DNA from: Aeromicrobium camelliae
GTDB lineage: Bacteria > Actinomycetota > Actinomycetes > Propionibacteriales > Nocardioidaceae
Length of the DNA stretch: 64,000 nucleotides
NCBI RefSeq assembly: GCF_003850045.1
Contig: NZ_RQJX01000019.1
Span: 1-64,000 of the forward strand
Reading direction: 5' to 3'
Part shown: positions 35,345 through 44,940 of the stretch, piece by piece
Layout of the letters: every line of letters begins with the position of its first letter
Numbering within the stretch: position 1 is the first letter of the stretch
Position numbers and translations under genes: made by a program
Notes under the pieces: model-generated
What the model saw: the letters and a program-made list of their open reading frames with translations, nothing else
What the model was told of the DNA's origin: nothing
The model's database searches: none

Positions 35345-37434
35345 GAATCGGCTCCTTCACGGGTCACGATGATGTTGCGGTAGGCGTCGACGCGAGCGAC
35401 GAAGCCCGGGTGGAGCGGCACGGTGGAGCCGAACTCCTCGATGATCGCCGGGCCGGCCACCTGCGCGCCCGGCGCGAGGTCGGGGCGCCAGTAGACCGGG
35501 GTGTCGACGTAGCCGGCGGCCGGCTCGAAGCACACCGCCCGGCGCGAGGCCTCGACGACCTCGGGGTTCTCCTGGACCTCCTCGGACCGCACCTCGGGGC
35601 GCTTGATCGGGCCGATGCCCGAGACGCGGAGGTTGACCCACTCGACCTGCTGCTCGTCGTTGCCGCGGAAGTCGTACCCGTAGAGCGCGCGGTGCTCGTC
35701 GTGGAAGCGCTCCGCGACGGCCTCGGCGGCCGCCTCGTCGAACGGGCCGTCGTCGACCGACACCCGCACCTCGAAGGCCTGACCGAAGTAGCGCAGGTCG
35801 GCGGTGCGGACGAACTGGTGGTCCTCGGGCGCGAAGCCTTCGAGCTCCAGCGCCGCGGCCGCACGCTCGGTGAGCTCGTCGAAGAGCTTGCCGGTGCCGA
35901 CGATGTCGAGCTTCTCGTGGAGGCTGACCTGGGTCTGCACGTAGTCGTTCTTGACGTCGACGGTGAGCAGGCCGAACGCCGACAGGTTGCCCGGGTTGAG
36001 CGGGACGACGACGGTGCCGATGTCGAGGATGTCCATCAGGCGGCACAGCAGCAGCGAACCGGAACCACCGAACGTCGTGAGGGCGAAGTCGCGGACGTCG
36101 AGACCGCGCTTCACGGTGACCTGGCGCAGCGCGTTGGCCTGGTTCCAGGCGGAGATCTCGAGCACGCCCACGGCGCACTCCTCCAGGCTCATGCCGAGCT
36201 TGCCCGACAGCTCCTCGAGCGCGGTGCGGGCGCCGTCCACATCGAGCGGGATCTCACCACCGAGCAGGTGGGGCGGGATCCGCCCGAGCACGACGTGCGC
36301 GTCGGTGATCGTGACGTCCGTGCCGCCCTTGGCGTAGCAGACCGGTCCCGGATCGGCACCGGCCGAATGCGGACCGACCTTGAGGGTGCCTTCGGCGGAC
36401 AGCCACGCGATGGAGCCACCGCCGGCACCGACCGTGACGACGTCGATCATCGGGATCTTGCTCGGGTAGACGCCGACCGAACCCTCGGTGGTGAGGGTGG
36501 GCTCGCCGTCGATCACGACCGAGACGTCGGTCGAGGTGCCGCCGCCGTCGCAGGTCAGGATGCGGTCGAAGCCGGCGATCTTGCCGATCAGCGCGGCACC
36601 GAGCGCACCGGCCGCGGGGCCGGAGAGCACGGTGGTGATGGGCTGGTGCACGACCTCGTCGGCGCTCAGCACACCGCCGTTGGACTTCATGACGTAGAAG
36701 GGGACGGAGCCCTCCTCGGCCGTGAACTCGTCGAGGCGGCGCTTGATGTTGTTGATGTAACGCGAGAGCTTGGGCTTGACCGCGGCGTCGACGAGCGTCG
36801 TCATCGAGCGCTCGTACTCGCGGTACTCGCGCAGAACCTCCGACGAGACCGAGACGACGGCCTCCGGGTGCTCCTCGGCGACGATCTCGCGAAGGCGCTC
36901 CTCGTGCGCGGGGTTGGCGTAGGCGTGCAGGAGGCAGATGCCGAGGGTCGTGATGCCCTGGTCACGGAACCAGCGCGCGACCTTGCGGGCGCCCTCCTCG
37001 TCGAACGGCCGGATCTCGACGCCGTTGTGATCGATGCGGCCGGCCACGCCCTTGACGAGGTCACGGGGGACGATGCGGTCGGGCTTGACCCAGAAGTAGG
37101 AGTTGCCGTAGCCGTCGGGGACGGACTGGCGGGCGATCTCGAGGACGGACTCGTAGCCCTCGTTGGTGATGAAGCCGAGCCGGTCGACCTTGCCCTCGAG
37201 GAGCTGGTTGGTGGCGACGGTCGTGCCGTGGCTGATCGCGCTCAGCGCGCTGCCGTCCTCGCCGAGGATGTCGAGAACCTTGGCGACACCGGCCAGGAAG
37301 CCCTCGGCGGGATCGCTGGGCGTCGACGGCGTCTTGGTGGTCACCATCGTTCCCGACGCCTCGTCGAACGCCACCACGTCGGTGAACGTCCCTCCGGTGT
37401 CGATGCCGATCCTGATATGGCTGTCGTTGGGCAC
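35341..37434 (-). CDS. Hydantoinase A-like ATP-dependent subunit
   Basis: A 697-residue protein from GTG 37434, chosen because GGAGG lies 8 nt upstream; the frame stays open to 37494 but that start lacks a site. The N-terminus IRIGIDTGGTFTDVVAFDE is the phosphate-binding loop of the HyuA/5-oxoprolinase group. ISHGTTVATNQLLEGKVDRLGFITNEGYE, LSGPAAGALGAA, CDGGGTSTDVSVV and GGGSIAW follow. It phosphorylates or activates the substrate for its HyuB partner (4-bp overlap). The substrate in this locus is unknown; hydantoins, oxoproline-like lactams and ketones are known for the superfamily. Confidence 0.9.
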   Translation of the reverse strand: MPNDSHIRIGIDTGGTFTDVVAFDEASGTMVTTKTPSTPSDPAEGFLAGVAKVLDILGEDGSALSAISHGTTVATNQLLEGKVDRLGFITNEGYESVLEIARQSVPDGYGNSYFWVKPDRIVPRDLVKGVAGRIDHNGVEIRPFDEEGARKVARWFRDQGITTLGICLLHAYANPAHEERLREIVAEEHPEAVVSVSSEVLREYREYERSMTTLVDAAVKPKLSRYINNIKRRLDEFTAEEGSVPFYVMKSNGGVLSADEVVHQPITTVLSGPAAGALGAALIGKIAGFDRILTCDGGGTSTDVSVVIDGEPTLTTEGSVGVYPSKIPMIDVVTVGAGGGSIAWLSAEGTLKVGPHSAGADPGPVCYAKGGTDVTITDAHVVLGRIPPHLLGGEIPLDVDGARTALEELSGKLGMSLEECAVGVLEISAWNQANALRQVTVKRGLDVRDFALTTFGGSGSLLLCRLMDILDIGTVVVPLNPGNLSAFGLLTVDVKNDYVQTQVSLHEKLDIVGTGKLFDELTERAAAALELEGFAPEDHQFVRTADLRYFGQAFEVRVSVDDGPFDEAAAEAVAERFHDEHRALYGYDFRGNDEQQVEWVNLRVSGIGPIKRPEVRSEEVQENPEVVEASRRAVCFEPAAGYVDTPVYWRPDLAPGAQVAGPAIIEEFGSTVPLHPGFVARVDAYRNIIVTREGADS

Positions 37435-37567
37435 CTGCGGACCTCCTGTTGTCGTTGCCGTCACATTCCATCGCGTCCCGAGGCGCGATTCCACGTCAAC
37501 TCCTGACGAGGAAGGCCCCCTTTGTTGTCACTTCATGCCGAGAAGGGAGCCCTCGGTATTCACACCG

Positions 37568-37651
37568 AAGGCGGTGAGTAGGCGTCCATTCCGGGCCGCG
37601 GAATGGACGCATACTCACCGCCCAGTGCGGAGAACGGACGTTTACTCACCG
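37568..37651. repeat. GGTGAGTAxGCGTCCATTCC-family palindrome, one arm duplicated
   Basis: Left arm 37568-37590 and right arm 37598-37620 (23 nt each, one mismatch) form a hairpin with a 7-nt loop. A second, more diverged copy of the right arm lies at 37630-37651. It occupies the 229-bp gap between the amidase stop and hyuA start, where it could attenuate transcription into hyuAB. Confidence 0.82.
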
Positions 37652-37663
37652 CCCGTCCCCTGG

Positions 37664-39082
37664 TCAGAGGCTCGGTCGTCGCTGACCGGCCTGCGTCAGC
37701 GCTTCGATCGCGCGGCCGATCGCGAGGAGTCGGCGCTCGGTGTTCGGGGCCGTGACGATCTGGATGCCGACGGGCCACCCTTCCTGCGTGAATCCGGCCG
37801 GCACCGAGAGCGCGGGGCACCCGGTGACCGTGATGAAGTACGCCGAACGCATCCAGTCCAGGTAGGTCTCCTGAGGCTGGCCGTTGATGTCCGCCGGGTA
37901 CTCCTGATCGGCGCTGAACGGCGGCACCTGGCTGACCGGCAGCACGAGCGCGTCGACGTGCTCGAAGAACTGCCGCATCCGTTCCGCCAACGCGGTCCGC
38001 TGACGGTAGGCGCGTGCCACGTCGTGGCCGGTGAGGTTCTCCCCGGCGCGGATGTTGTCGGCGAGTGACGCCTTGAAACCGTCCGGATGCTCCGCGAGCA
38101 TCGCCCCGTAGCTGGCCTGGAAGTGCCACGCCCGCAGCGTGCGGAACGTGTCCTCGGCCTCGGCGAGCTGGGGCGCTTCATCGACGACCGTGGCACCGGC
38201 ACCCTCGAGCACGGCCCGCTGCGCGCCGACGATCCCGGCCACCTGATGGTCCACCTGGAAGGCGCCGTTCAGGTCGATCGAGAGGGCGATGCGCAGCCCG
38301 TGCAGCGAGAGGTCCTCCACGTCGGCGAAGACCGAGCCGGGCGTCTCCTGGCCCAGCGGATTACGCGAGGTCGGTCCGGCCTGCACCGAGAGCAGCAGGG
38401 CGAGGTCCTCGACGTTCCGTGCCATCGGGCCCTGGACCGAGGTGGTCTCCCACGTGTTGGGGTTGGGCCACTGAGGCACCCGCCCGAACGAGGGGCGCAG
38501 CCCGACGACGTTGCAGAACGAGGCCGGGTTGCGCAGGGAACCGCCCATGTCGCTGCCGTCGGCGAGGGGCACCATGCCGCTCGCCAGCGCGGCCGCCGCT
38601 CCCCCGCTGGACCCGCCGGCCGAACGCGAGGGGTCGTAGGGGTTCACGGTCGTCCCGAAGATCGGGTTGAACGTGTGCGATCCGGCCGCGAACTCGGGCA
38701 CGTTGGTCTTGCCGATCGTGATCGCGCCGGCCTTGCGCACGCGCTCGACGACGAGTTCGTCCCGTTCGGGCACATGGTCCGCCCGCAACGGCGAGCCCGA
38801 GGTGCTGCGCCAGCCGCCGACCTCGTGCGTGTCCTTGAACGCGAACGGCAGACCGTGCAGCGGCCCGACGTCCTCGCCGCGGGCGAGCCGCTCGTCGGCC
38901 TCGGCCGCCTCGCTCAGTGCCCGGTCCGGGTCGAGGCTGACGACGGCGTTGATGGTGCCGTTCGTCTGCTCGACCCGGTCCAGGTGCAGCTGGACGAGTT
39001 CGCGAGCGGAGATCTCCTTGGCCCGGACGGCGTCGCGCATGGCGCGGGCCGTCGAGTAGGGGCCGATCTCGTGCTGCGTCAT
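37664..39082 (-). CDS. Amidase signature family hydrolase
   Basis: A 472-residue amidase with the full Ser-cisSer-Lys triad: Lys83 in PFAFKDTHEVGG, Ser158 in SAGGSSGGAAAAL and Ser182 in DMGGSLRNPAS. The family covers many amides, including ureido acids, malonamate, allophanate and biuret. In this locus it follows the Mo-hydroxylase genes, and it is a good candidate for cleaving the linear amide left after ring opening (ureidomalonate or malonamate). That role is inference. It starts at 39082, 12 bp after the CoxG stop. Confidence 0.9.
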   Translation of the reverse strand: MTQHEIGPYSTARAMRDAVRAKEISARELVQLHLDRVEQTNGTINAVVSLDPDRALSEAAEADERLARGEDVGPLHGLPFAFKDTHEVGGWRSTSGSPLRADHVPERDELVVERVRKAGAITIGKTNVPEFAAGSHTFNPIFGTTVNPYDPSRSAGGSSGGAAAALASGMVPLADGSDMGGSLRNPASFCNVVGLRPSFGRVPQWPNPNTWETTSVQGPMARNVEDLALLLSVQAGPTSRNPLGQETPGSVFADVEDLSLHGLRIALSIDLNGAFQVDHQVAGIVGAQRAVLEGAGATVVDEAPQLAEAEDTFRTLRAWHFQASYGAMLAEHPDGFKASLADNIRAGENLTGHDVARAYRQRTALAERMRQFFEHVDALVLPVSQVPPFSADQEYPADINGQPQETYLDWMRSAYFITVTGCPALSVPAGFTQEGWPVGIQIVTAPNTERRLLAIGRAIEALTQAGQRRPSL

Positions 39083-39094
39083 GAAGACCCCGGC

Positions 39095-39751
39095 TCAGCG
39101 ACGCCGCGCCGCGACGGCACCGGCGAGCACGCCGAGCAGCGCGACGGCCGCACCGACCACGACGCCCTTGAGGAAGGACTCCGAGTCGCCCGGAGCCGCG
39201 ACCGGCGCCGTGACGACGCCCTGCGGCTGCGTGGCCGCACCCGCAGCGGCGGCAGCGGCGACGGTCTCCTCCGTCGGTGCGGCAGCGGCACCGGGCGCGG
39301 CGACCGGAGTCTGACCGGTCAGCACCTTGTTGACCGAACCGAAGAACTCCGCGGCCATGCGCTTGCTGACCGAGGTGAGCATGCGCTGACCGACACCGCC
39401 GATCATCCCGCCGACGACAGCGTCGGCGTCGTAGCTGATCTGGGTGCTGCCGTCGGGGTTGGGCTCGAAGCGCACGGCGACGTCGACCGAGATGGTGCCG
39501 GGCGCGCCCGACCCCTCGGCGTGCATCATGAGCGACTCGTGCGGCTTGAGATCCGAGAGGCGCACCGCGCCCTTGTACGTGCCCTTGATCGACGCCACAC
39601 CAGCGGTGATGACCGCGGAGTACGAGTTCTCACCGGTCTCCTCGAGCCGCTCGCATCCGGGAATCGTCTGCACGAGGACCTCGGGCGACAACAGGGACTC
39701 CCAGACCTTCTCGACTCCCGCTTCGAGCCGTGCGGTTCCGGATACCTTCAT
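39095..39751 (-). CDS. CoxG-like SRPBCC protein with C-terminal membrane anchor
   Basis: A 218-residue protein. Residues 1-145 form the CoxG/SRPBCC domain (MKVSGTARLEAGVEKVWESL, IPGCERLEETGENSY, GGMIGGVGQRML). An Ala/Pro-rich linker (about 150-190) and one TM helix with a basic tail (GAAVALLGVLAGAVAARRR) follow. In CO dehydrogenase systems CoxG recruits the enzyme to the membrane for electron transfer to the quinone pool. This suggests the hydroxylase of this locus also feeds electrons to the respiratory chain rather than to NAD. It overlaps the large-subunit gene by 4 bp. Confidence 0.9.
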   Translation of the reverse strand: MKVSGTARLEAGVEKVWESLLSPEVLVQTIPGCERLEETGENSYSAVITAGVASIKGTYKGAVRLSDLKPHESLMMHAEGSGAPGTISVDVAVRFEPNPDGSTQISYDADAVVGGMIGGVGQRMLTSVSKRMAAEFFGSVNKVLTGQTPVAAPGAAAAPTEETVAAAAAAGAATQPQGVVTAPVAAPGDSESFLKGVVVGAAVALLGVLAGAVAARRR

Positions 39752-42153
39752 GACGCCGTCCTTTCGTGGGAAGTGGTGCTGCTGTGGGCGAGCCGCAGAG
39801 CGTACAGCTCGGAGGGAGAAATCGGCATGGCCGTGATCGGGATGCCCTCGGCGTCCTCGATCGCCGCGGCGAACACCGCCGACGACGGAATGACGCCCGC
39901 CTCTCCGGCACCCTTGATCCCGAGCGGGTTCAGCGGGGACGGAGTCTCCAGGTGGTCGATCTCGATGCTCTCGGGCACCTCGGTGACGTAGGGCATGAGG
40001 AAGTCCATGAACGAGGCGTTCTGGAGCTGCCCGGTCTCGTCGTAGGCCATGCGCTCGTACAGCGCACCGCCGACGCCCTGGGCCACGCCGCCGTGCACCT
40101 GCCCCTCGACGATGCGGGGGTTGATGAGCGTGCCGCAGTCGTGGACGACCGCGTACTTGAGGATGCGGATCTCGGCCGTCTCCGGGTCGGTCTCGACGAT
40201 GACGGCATGGATGCCGCTCGCGAAGGTCGACCGGGGCGGCGAGTAGTAGTCCTTGCCCTCGAGTCCGGGCTCGTCGTCCTCGGCCACCGGCGGCTTGCTC
40301 GGGTCGCCGACGGCGAACTGCGTGGCCGCGCGCGACGCCTCGTCGAAGGCGTACCGCAGCGGGTTGGAGAGCACGGCGAGGGTGCCGAGCGCGATCTGGC
40401 TGTCCGGCGCGCCCTTGACGCGAACGATGCCGTCGACGATCTCGAGGTCGTCGACGTCGGCCTCGAGCGCGTCGGCGGCGAGCCGGAGCGCCTTGGCGCG
40501 GGCGTTGCGAGCGGCCAGCGCGATCGCCGAACCGCTCATGACCGCCGCGCGGGACGCGAACGTGCCGACCGAGTACGGCGAACGACGCGTGTCGCCGGTG
40601 ACGACCTCGACGTCCTCGAACCGGACGCCGAGTTCGTCGGCGACGATCTGCGCGAACGCGGTCTGGTGCCCCTGGCCCTGGGTGGTCAGACCCGTCGACA
40701 CCTTGACCTTGCCGCTCGTCTCGATGTGCACGTGGCCGCCCTCGTACGGGCCGACCCCGGTGCCTTCGACGTAGCAGGCGATGCCGATGCCGACCTTACG
40801 GCCTTCCTTGCGCGCCTCGTCGCGGAACTTCTCGAACGACGGCCAGTCCACGAGGTCGCGGGCCTTGCGCATCATCTCCGGGTAGTTGCCGGAGTCGTAG
40901 ATCAGCGGGCGGCCGTCCTGGAACGTCAGCTCGCCGTGCGCGTAGGGGAAGTCGTCGGGCTGGATGAAGTTGTTCTCGCGCACGACCGTGCGGTCCATGC
41001 CGAGCTCGGCGGCGATGGCGTCCATCGTCCGCTCCATCGCGTACACGCCCTGCGGCCGGCCGGCGCCCCGGTACGGCGTGACGATGACCGTGTTCGTGTA
41101 CAGGCTCTCGAAGACCACCTTGTAGTTCGGCAGCTTGTACGGACCGAGCAGCTGCGTCGACGTGATGATCGGGACGATGAGGCCGTACGGGGTGTAGGCG
41201 CCGTTGTCGTGCCAGAACTTGACCGACATGCCGAGCACGCGGCCCTCGTCGTCGAAGCCGACCTCGATGTGCTGCTGCTGGCCGCGCTCGTGCGCCGAGG
41301 AGATGAAGTGCTCGCGGCGGTCCTCGGTGAACTTGACCGGACGGCGCAGCGCCTTCGCGGCCATCGGGACCAGCAGTTCCTCGGGCCAGGGGTGGACGAT
41401 CTTGACGCCGAAGCCGCCGCCCACGTCGGGCGTGACGACGTCGACCTGGCCGAGGTCGAGACCGAGCTTGGTGGCGACGGCGGCACGGACGCCGGTGGAG
41501 GTCTGGGTGGAGGTCCAGACGCTCATGCGGTTGAGGTCCTCGTCCCAGCGGGCGACGGTGCCGCGGCCCTCCATCGGCATGCAGGCGCTGCGCTCGACGG
41601 TGAGGTCGAGGCTCAGCCGGTGCGGGGCGGAGGCGATCGCGGCCTCGGCGTCACCGAACGACTGCTCCATGACCGCGGCGACGTTGCCCGGCACGTCCTC
41701 GTGCACCAGGTGCTCGGCGGCCCGGGCGGCGTCGATGCCCACGACGGGTGGCAGGAAGTCGTACTCGACCTCGATGCGGCTGACGGCGTCCTCGGCCAGG
41801 TAGCGGTTGTCGGCGACGACGACGGCGATCGCCTCGCCGACGTAGTTGACCTCGTCCTTGGCCAGGGCGTACTGGGTGCGCCCGTGCGTCAGCGCCGGGT
41901 GCGGGATCAGCAGCGGCAGGGGCTCGGCCATCGGCCCCTCGAGGTCCTCGTAGGTGTAGACGGCGTGGACGCCGGGGACGTCGAGGACCGCGTCGACGTC
42001 GATCGAGCGGATGCGGGCGTGCGCGTGCGGGCTGCGGAGCACCGCCATCTCGAGCGCGCCGGGCATGAGGTCGTCGGCGTAGCGGCCCTTGCCGGTGACG
42101 AGGCGGTCGTCCTCGACGCGGGCGACGGGCTCGCCCATCAGCTTCGTGGTCAC
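39748..42153 (-). CDS. Molybdenum hydroxylase large subunit (xanthine dehydrogenase/CoxL-like, form II)
   Basis: The 801-residue Mo-binding subunit starts GEPVARVEDDRLVTGKGRY and carries GGGFGVKIVHPWPEELL, the active-site loop VTPYRGAGRPQGVYAME, TTQGQGHQTAFAQIVADELG and the terminal GIKGAGEAGVIPSS with the catalytic Glu. True aerobic CO dehydrogenase (form I) has AYxCSFR with a Cys; here the loop is PYRGAGR, so this is a form II/heterocycle hydroxylase. It would hydroxylate a C-N ring position, for example of uracil or a purine. It overlaps the small-subunit gene by 4 bp. Confidence 0.9.
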   Translation of the reverse strand: MTTKLMGEPVARVEDDRLVTGKGRYADDLMPGALEMAVLRSPHAHARIRSIDVDAVLDVPGVHAVYTYEDLEGPMAEPLPLLIPHPALTHGRTQYALAKDEVNYVGEAIAVVVADNRYLAEDAVSRIEVEYDFLPPVVGIDAARAAEHLVHEDVPGNVAAVMEQSFGDAEAAIASAPHRLSLDLTVERSACMPMEGRGTVARWDEDLNRMSVWTSTQTSTGVRAAVATKLGLDLGQVDVVTPDVGGGFGVKIVHPWPEELLVPMAAKALRRPVKFTEDRREHFISSAHERGQQQHIEVGFDDEGRVLGMSVKFWHDNGAYTPYGLIVPIITSTQLLGPYKLPNYKVVFESLYTNTVIVTPYRGAGRPQGVYAMERTMDAIAAELGMDRTVVRENNFIQPDDFPYAHGELTFQDGRPLIYDSGNYPEMMRKARDLVDWPSFEKFRDEARKEGRKVGIGIACYVEGTGVGPYEGGHVHIETSGKVKVSTGLTTQGQGHQTAFAQIVADELGVRFEDVEVVTGDTRRSPYSVGTFASRAAVMSGSAIALAARNARAKALRLAADALEADVDDLEIVDGIVRVKGAPDSQIALGTLAVLSNPLRYAFDEASRAATQFAVGDPSKPPVAEDDEPGLEGKDYYSPPRSTFASGIHAVIVETDPETAEIRILKYAVVHDCGTLINPRIVEGQVHGGVAQGVGGALYERMAYDETGQLQNASFMDFLMPYVTEVPESIEIDHLETPSPLNPLGIKGAGEAGVIPSSAVFAAAIEDAEGIPITAMPISPSELYALRLAHSSTTSHERTAS

Positions 42154-42677
42154 TGTCCGGCCCCCTCTCCGGTCGGGTTCTCGCGCTTGAGCTCAGCGGC
42201 GCGCCGCACCGACTTGACGATGTTCTGGTAGCCCGTGCAGCGGCAGAGGTTGCCCGAGATCATGTCCCGCGCCTCCTCCGGCGTCGGATCGGGGTTCTCC
42301 TCCAGACCGGCCTCGATCGTGGTGATGAAGCCGGGGGTGCAGAAACCGCACTGCAGGCCGTGGCAGTCCTTGAACGCCTGCTGGACGGGGCCGAGGCTGC
42401 CGTCGGGACGGGTCATCCCCTCGACGGTGGTCAGCTCGTACTCCTGGGCGGCGATCGCGAACATGAGGCACGCCCGGGTGGGCTGCCCGTCGACCAGGAT
42501 CGTGCAGGCACCGCAGACGCCGTGCTCGCAGCCGACGTGCGTGCCGGTGAGGCCGAGGTCGTGCCGCAGCGCGTCGCTCAGCAGCCGGCGCGGCGGGACG
42601 TCGACCTCGTGGGTGACGCCGTTGACGCGCAAGCGGATGGTCTCGGTCTGCTCGGCGGTCGATCCTGGGGTGGTCAT
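42150..42677 (-). CDS. Molybdenum hydroxylase small subunit (two [2Fe-2S] clusters)
   Basis: A 175-residue ferredoxin-like subunit. The plant-type cluster site is HVGCEHGVCGACTILVDG with a further Cys in TRACLMF. The second cluster site in the helical domain is LQCGFCTPGF and GNLCRCTGYQNIV. It passes electrons from molybdenum to FAD. ATG 42677 overlaps the medium-subunit stop by 4 bp. All eight cluster cysteines are present, so the enzyme should be functional. Confidence 0.95.
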   Translation of the reverse strand: MTTPGSTAEQTETIRLRVNGVTHEVDVPPRRLLSDALRHDLGLTGTHVGCEHGVCGACTILVDGQPTRACLMFAIAAQEYELTTVEGMTRPDGSLGPVQQAFKDCHGLQCGFCTPGFITTIEAGLEENPDPTPEEARDMISGNLCRCTGYQNIVKSVRRAAELKRENPTGEGAGQ

Positions 42678-43564
42678 GCGGTCACCTCCGCGTTCGCGCG
42701 AGCGCCGGCGTCGGCGTGGGCCGCGGCGACGACTCGGGTGGTCAGGGTGCGGGCGAGTTGCGCCCGGTACTCGGCGCTGGCGTGGATGTCCGCCTCGGGC
42801 TCGAGATGGGTCAGCGCGAGTTCGGCGGCGTCCTTCAGCCCCTGCTCGGTGAGCTCGCCGTCGGGGAAGCAGCCGGTCAGGTCGACGACCGCGGGCGTCT
42901 CGCTGACCGAGACGTACCCGGCGCGGACGTGCTCGATGGCGCCGTCGGCGTCGAGACCGACGATCGCGCCCACACCGCACAGGGCGTAGTCGCCGTGGCG
43001 CCGGGCGATCTCGTCGAAGGCGACGCCGTGCCGGGCCGGCAGGGCGGGGACGAACGCCTCGACGGCGATCTCCCCGGCCTGCAGGCTCGTCTCCAAGGGA
43101 CCGATGAACAGGTCCTCGGCGGTGATCTCCCGGCGGCCCTCGACGGACGCGACGGTGAGAGTGCCACCCAACAGCGACATGATCATCGGCATCTCGCCCG
43201 ACGCGTCCGCGTGGACGATCGAGCCGACCGTGGTCCCTCGATTGCGGATGGTGGCGTGCGCGACGTGGCTCAGTGCTGCGTGGAGCAACGGCTGGACCTC
43301 GCGCGCTTCGGCGTGCGCGTGCAACTGCGCGTGGCGCACGATGGCGCCGAACCTCACCCCCTGACCTCGCTCGACGTGGATGTGGGACAGCTCCTCGATC
43401 CCGTTGATGTCGATGAGCTCCGGCACGCTGGTCAGGCGCATCGACATCAGGGGGATGAGGCTCTGGCCCCCGGCGAGCACCTTGGCCTCAGGTGCCGCGG
43501 CGTACGCCGCGAGCGCCTGAGTCAAGGTCGTCGGTCGTTGGTAGGTGAAGGCTGCGGGTTTCAC
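42674..43564 (-). CDS. Molybdenum hydroxylase medium subunit (FAD-binding)
   Basis: A 296-residue protein from GTG 43564 (KPAAFTYQRPTTLTQAL). The FAD-binding loops KVLAGGQSLIPLMSMRL and ATIRNRGTTVGSIVHADASGEMP are clear. It accepts electrons from the Fe-S subunit. It overlaps the permease stop upstream (GTGA) and the small-subunit start. Gene order medium-small-large matches cox-type operons. Confidence 0.93.
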   Translation of the reverse strand: MKPAAFTYQRPTTLTQALAAYAAAPEAKVLAGGQSLIPLMSMRLTSVPELIDINGIEELSHIHVERGQGVRFGAIVRHAQLHAHAEAREVQPLLHAALSHVAHATIRNRGTTVGSIVHADASGEMPMIMSLLGGTLTVASVEGRREITAEDLFIGPLETSLQAGEIAVEAFVPALPARHGVAFDEIARRHGDYALCGVGAIVGLDADGAIEHVRAGYVSVSETPAVVDLTGCFPDGELTEQGLKDAAELALTHLEPEADIHASAEYRAQLARTLTTRVVAAAHADAGARANAEVTA

Positions 43565-44940
43565 GTGTACGTCGGATCCGTCTTCTCGGGGTTGGAGTTG
43601 GTCGTCTTGTCCGCACGGTTGACCAGGTGGTACAGGATCACCAGCAGGACCGAGCCGAAGCCGATGCCGCTGAGCACGAAGCTGTCGGTGATCCGCAGGG
43701 TGACGTCGCCGATACCGATGATCAGGCCGACCGCGAGCGGGACGATGTTGCCGGGCTTGGTGAAGTCGACGTTGTTGTCGACCCAGATCTTCGCGCCGAT
43801 GAGGCCGATCATGCCGTAGAGCACGACCGTCACACCGCCGAGCACACCGCCGGGGATCGCGTTGACGATGACACCGAACTTGGGGCAGAGACCCAGGATG
43901 ATGGCGAAGATCGCGGCGACGTAGTACGCGGCGGTGGAGTAGATCCGGGTGGCCGACATGACGCCGATGTTCTCGGCGTACGTCGTCGTGGGCGAACCAC
44001 CGAAGGAGCTGGCGATCGCCGTGGCGAGGCCGTCGGCACCGAGGGCGCGTCCCATGTACGGGTCGAGATCCTTGCCGGTCAGGTCGGCGATGCTGCGGAC
44101 GTGACCCGTGTTCTCGGCGATCAGTGCGATGACGCCCGGCAGGACGAGCAGGGTGAACGTCAGCGAGAAGCTCGGGCCGTGGACGACCGAGACACCATCG
44201 GCGAGCGTGCCGGACGGGAGCCCGAACCACGCCGCATCGCTGACACCGGAGAGGTCGACGCGGTCGCGCACGACCTCCTCGCCGTTGACGATGGCGGTGA
44301 CCGGTCCGGCCGTCAGGTCCAGGATCCACGAGAGCGCGAAGCCGAACAGCAGGCTCAGGAAGACCGCGACGCGCGCCCAGAAGCCGGGGAACAGCACGGC
44401 ACCGAGGACGAGGAACACCGCGGTGGCCAGGCCGACCCACTGATCCTGCGGCCAGTAGACGCCGGCCACGACCGGGGCCAGGTTGAAGCCGATCAGCATG
44501 ACCACGGCGCCGGTGACCGCGGGCGGCAGCACGGCGCGCAGGGCGCGGGTGCCGGCGAAGTGGACGAGGACGCCCACCAGCATCAGCACGATGCCCGCGG
44601 TGAGGATCGCACCCGTGACGTCGGCGGAATCGCCGCCCTGGCTACGGATCGCTGCGACGGCGCCGACGAAGGCAGCCGACGTGCCCAGGTAGCTCGGCAC
44701 CCAGTTCTTGACGATGACCAGGAACAGGATCGTGCACAGACCCGAGAACAGGATCGCCAGGTTCGGGTCGAGACCCATGACGACGGGGAACACGAACGTC
44801 GCACCGAACATCGCGACGACGTGCTGTGCGCCGATACCGATGGTGCGACCCCAGCTCAACCGCTCCCGGGGACCGACCGCCTCTCCTGGTGGTGGTGTCT
44901 TCCCCCCGTGGACGACTTGCCAGTTGAACATGCTCGACAT
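43561..44940 (-). CDS. NCS2 nucleobase permease, UraA/RutG-like
   Basis: A 459-residue permease with about 14 helices. It has QHVVAMFGATFVFPVVMGLDP near the N-terminus, GTSAAFVGAVAA, and the diagnostic SPTTTYAENIGVMSATRIYS. Further on come IPGGVLGGVTVVLYGMIGLI and VDFTKPGNIVPLAVGLIIG. These match the uracil branch (UraA: TTYGENIGVMAITRVYS) better than the xanthine branch. It should be a proton-coupled pyrimidine importer. As first gene of the Mo-hydroxylase operon it points to uracil, thymine or a related ring as substrate. It starts at ATG 44940. Confidence 0.9.
   Translation of the reverse strand: MSSMFNWQVVHGGKTPPPGEAVGPRERLSWGRTIGIGAQHVVAMFGATFVFPVVMGLDPNLAILFSGLCTILFLVIVKNWVPSYLGTSAAFVGAVAAIRSQGGDSADVTGAILTAGIVLMLVGVLVHFAGTRALRAVLPPAVTGAVVMLIGFNLAPVVAGVYWPQDQWVGLATAVFLVLGAVLFPGFWARVAVFLSLLFGFALSWILDLTAGPVTAIVNGEEVVRDRVDLSGVSDAAWFGLPSGTLADGVSVVHGPSFSLTFTLLVLPGVIALIAENTGHVRSIADLTGKDLDPYMGRALGADGLATAIASSFGGSPTTTYAENIGVMSATRIYSTAAYYVAAIFAIILGLCPKFGVIVNAIPGGVLGGVTVVLYGMIGLIGAKIWVDNNVDFTKPGNIVPLAVGLIIGIGDVTLRITDSFVLSGIGFGSVLLVILYHLVNRADKTTNSNPEKTDPTYT

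Noticed and set aside
35341-37494. HyuA start at 37494
   Set aside because: No ribosome-binding site and the extra residues do not look like the family; GTG 37434 has GGAGG at good spacing.
38087-42231. Very long plus-strand open frames (over 600 and 800 codons) opposite the amidase, CoxG and large-subunit genes
   Set aside because: They are antisense shadows in GC-rich DNA; the minus-strand frames carry clear family motifs and coupled starts.
39748-43564. Carbon monoxide dehydrogenase
   Set aside because: The large subunit lacks the AYxCSFR active-site cysteine loop; cox-like helper genes also accompany other Mo-hydroxylases.
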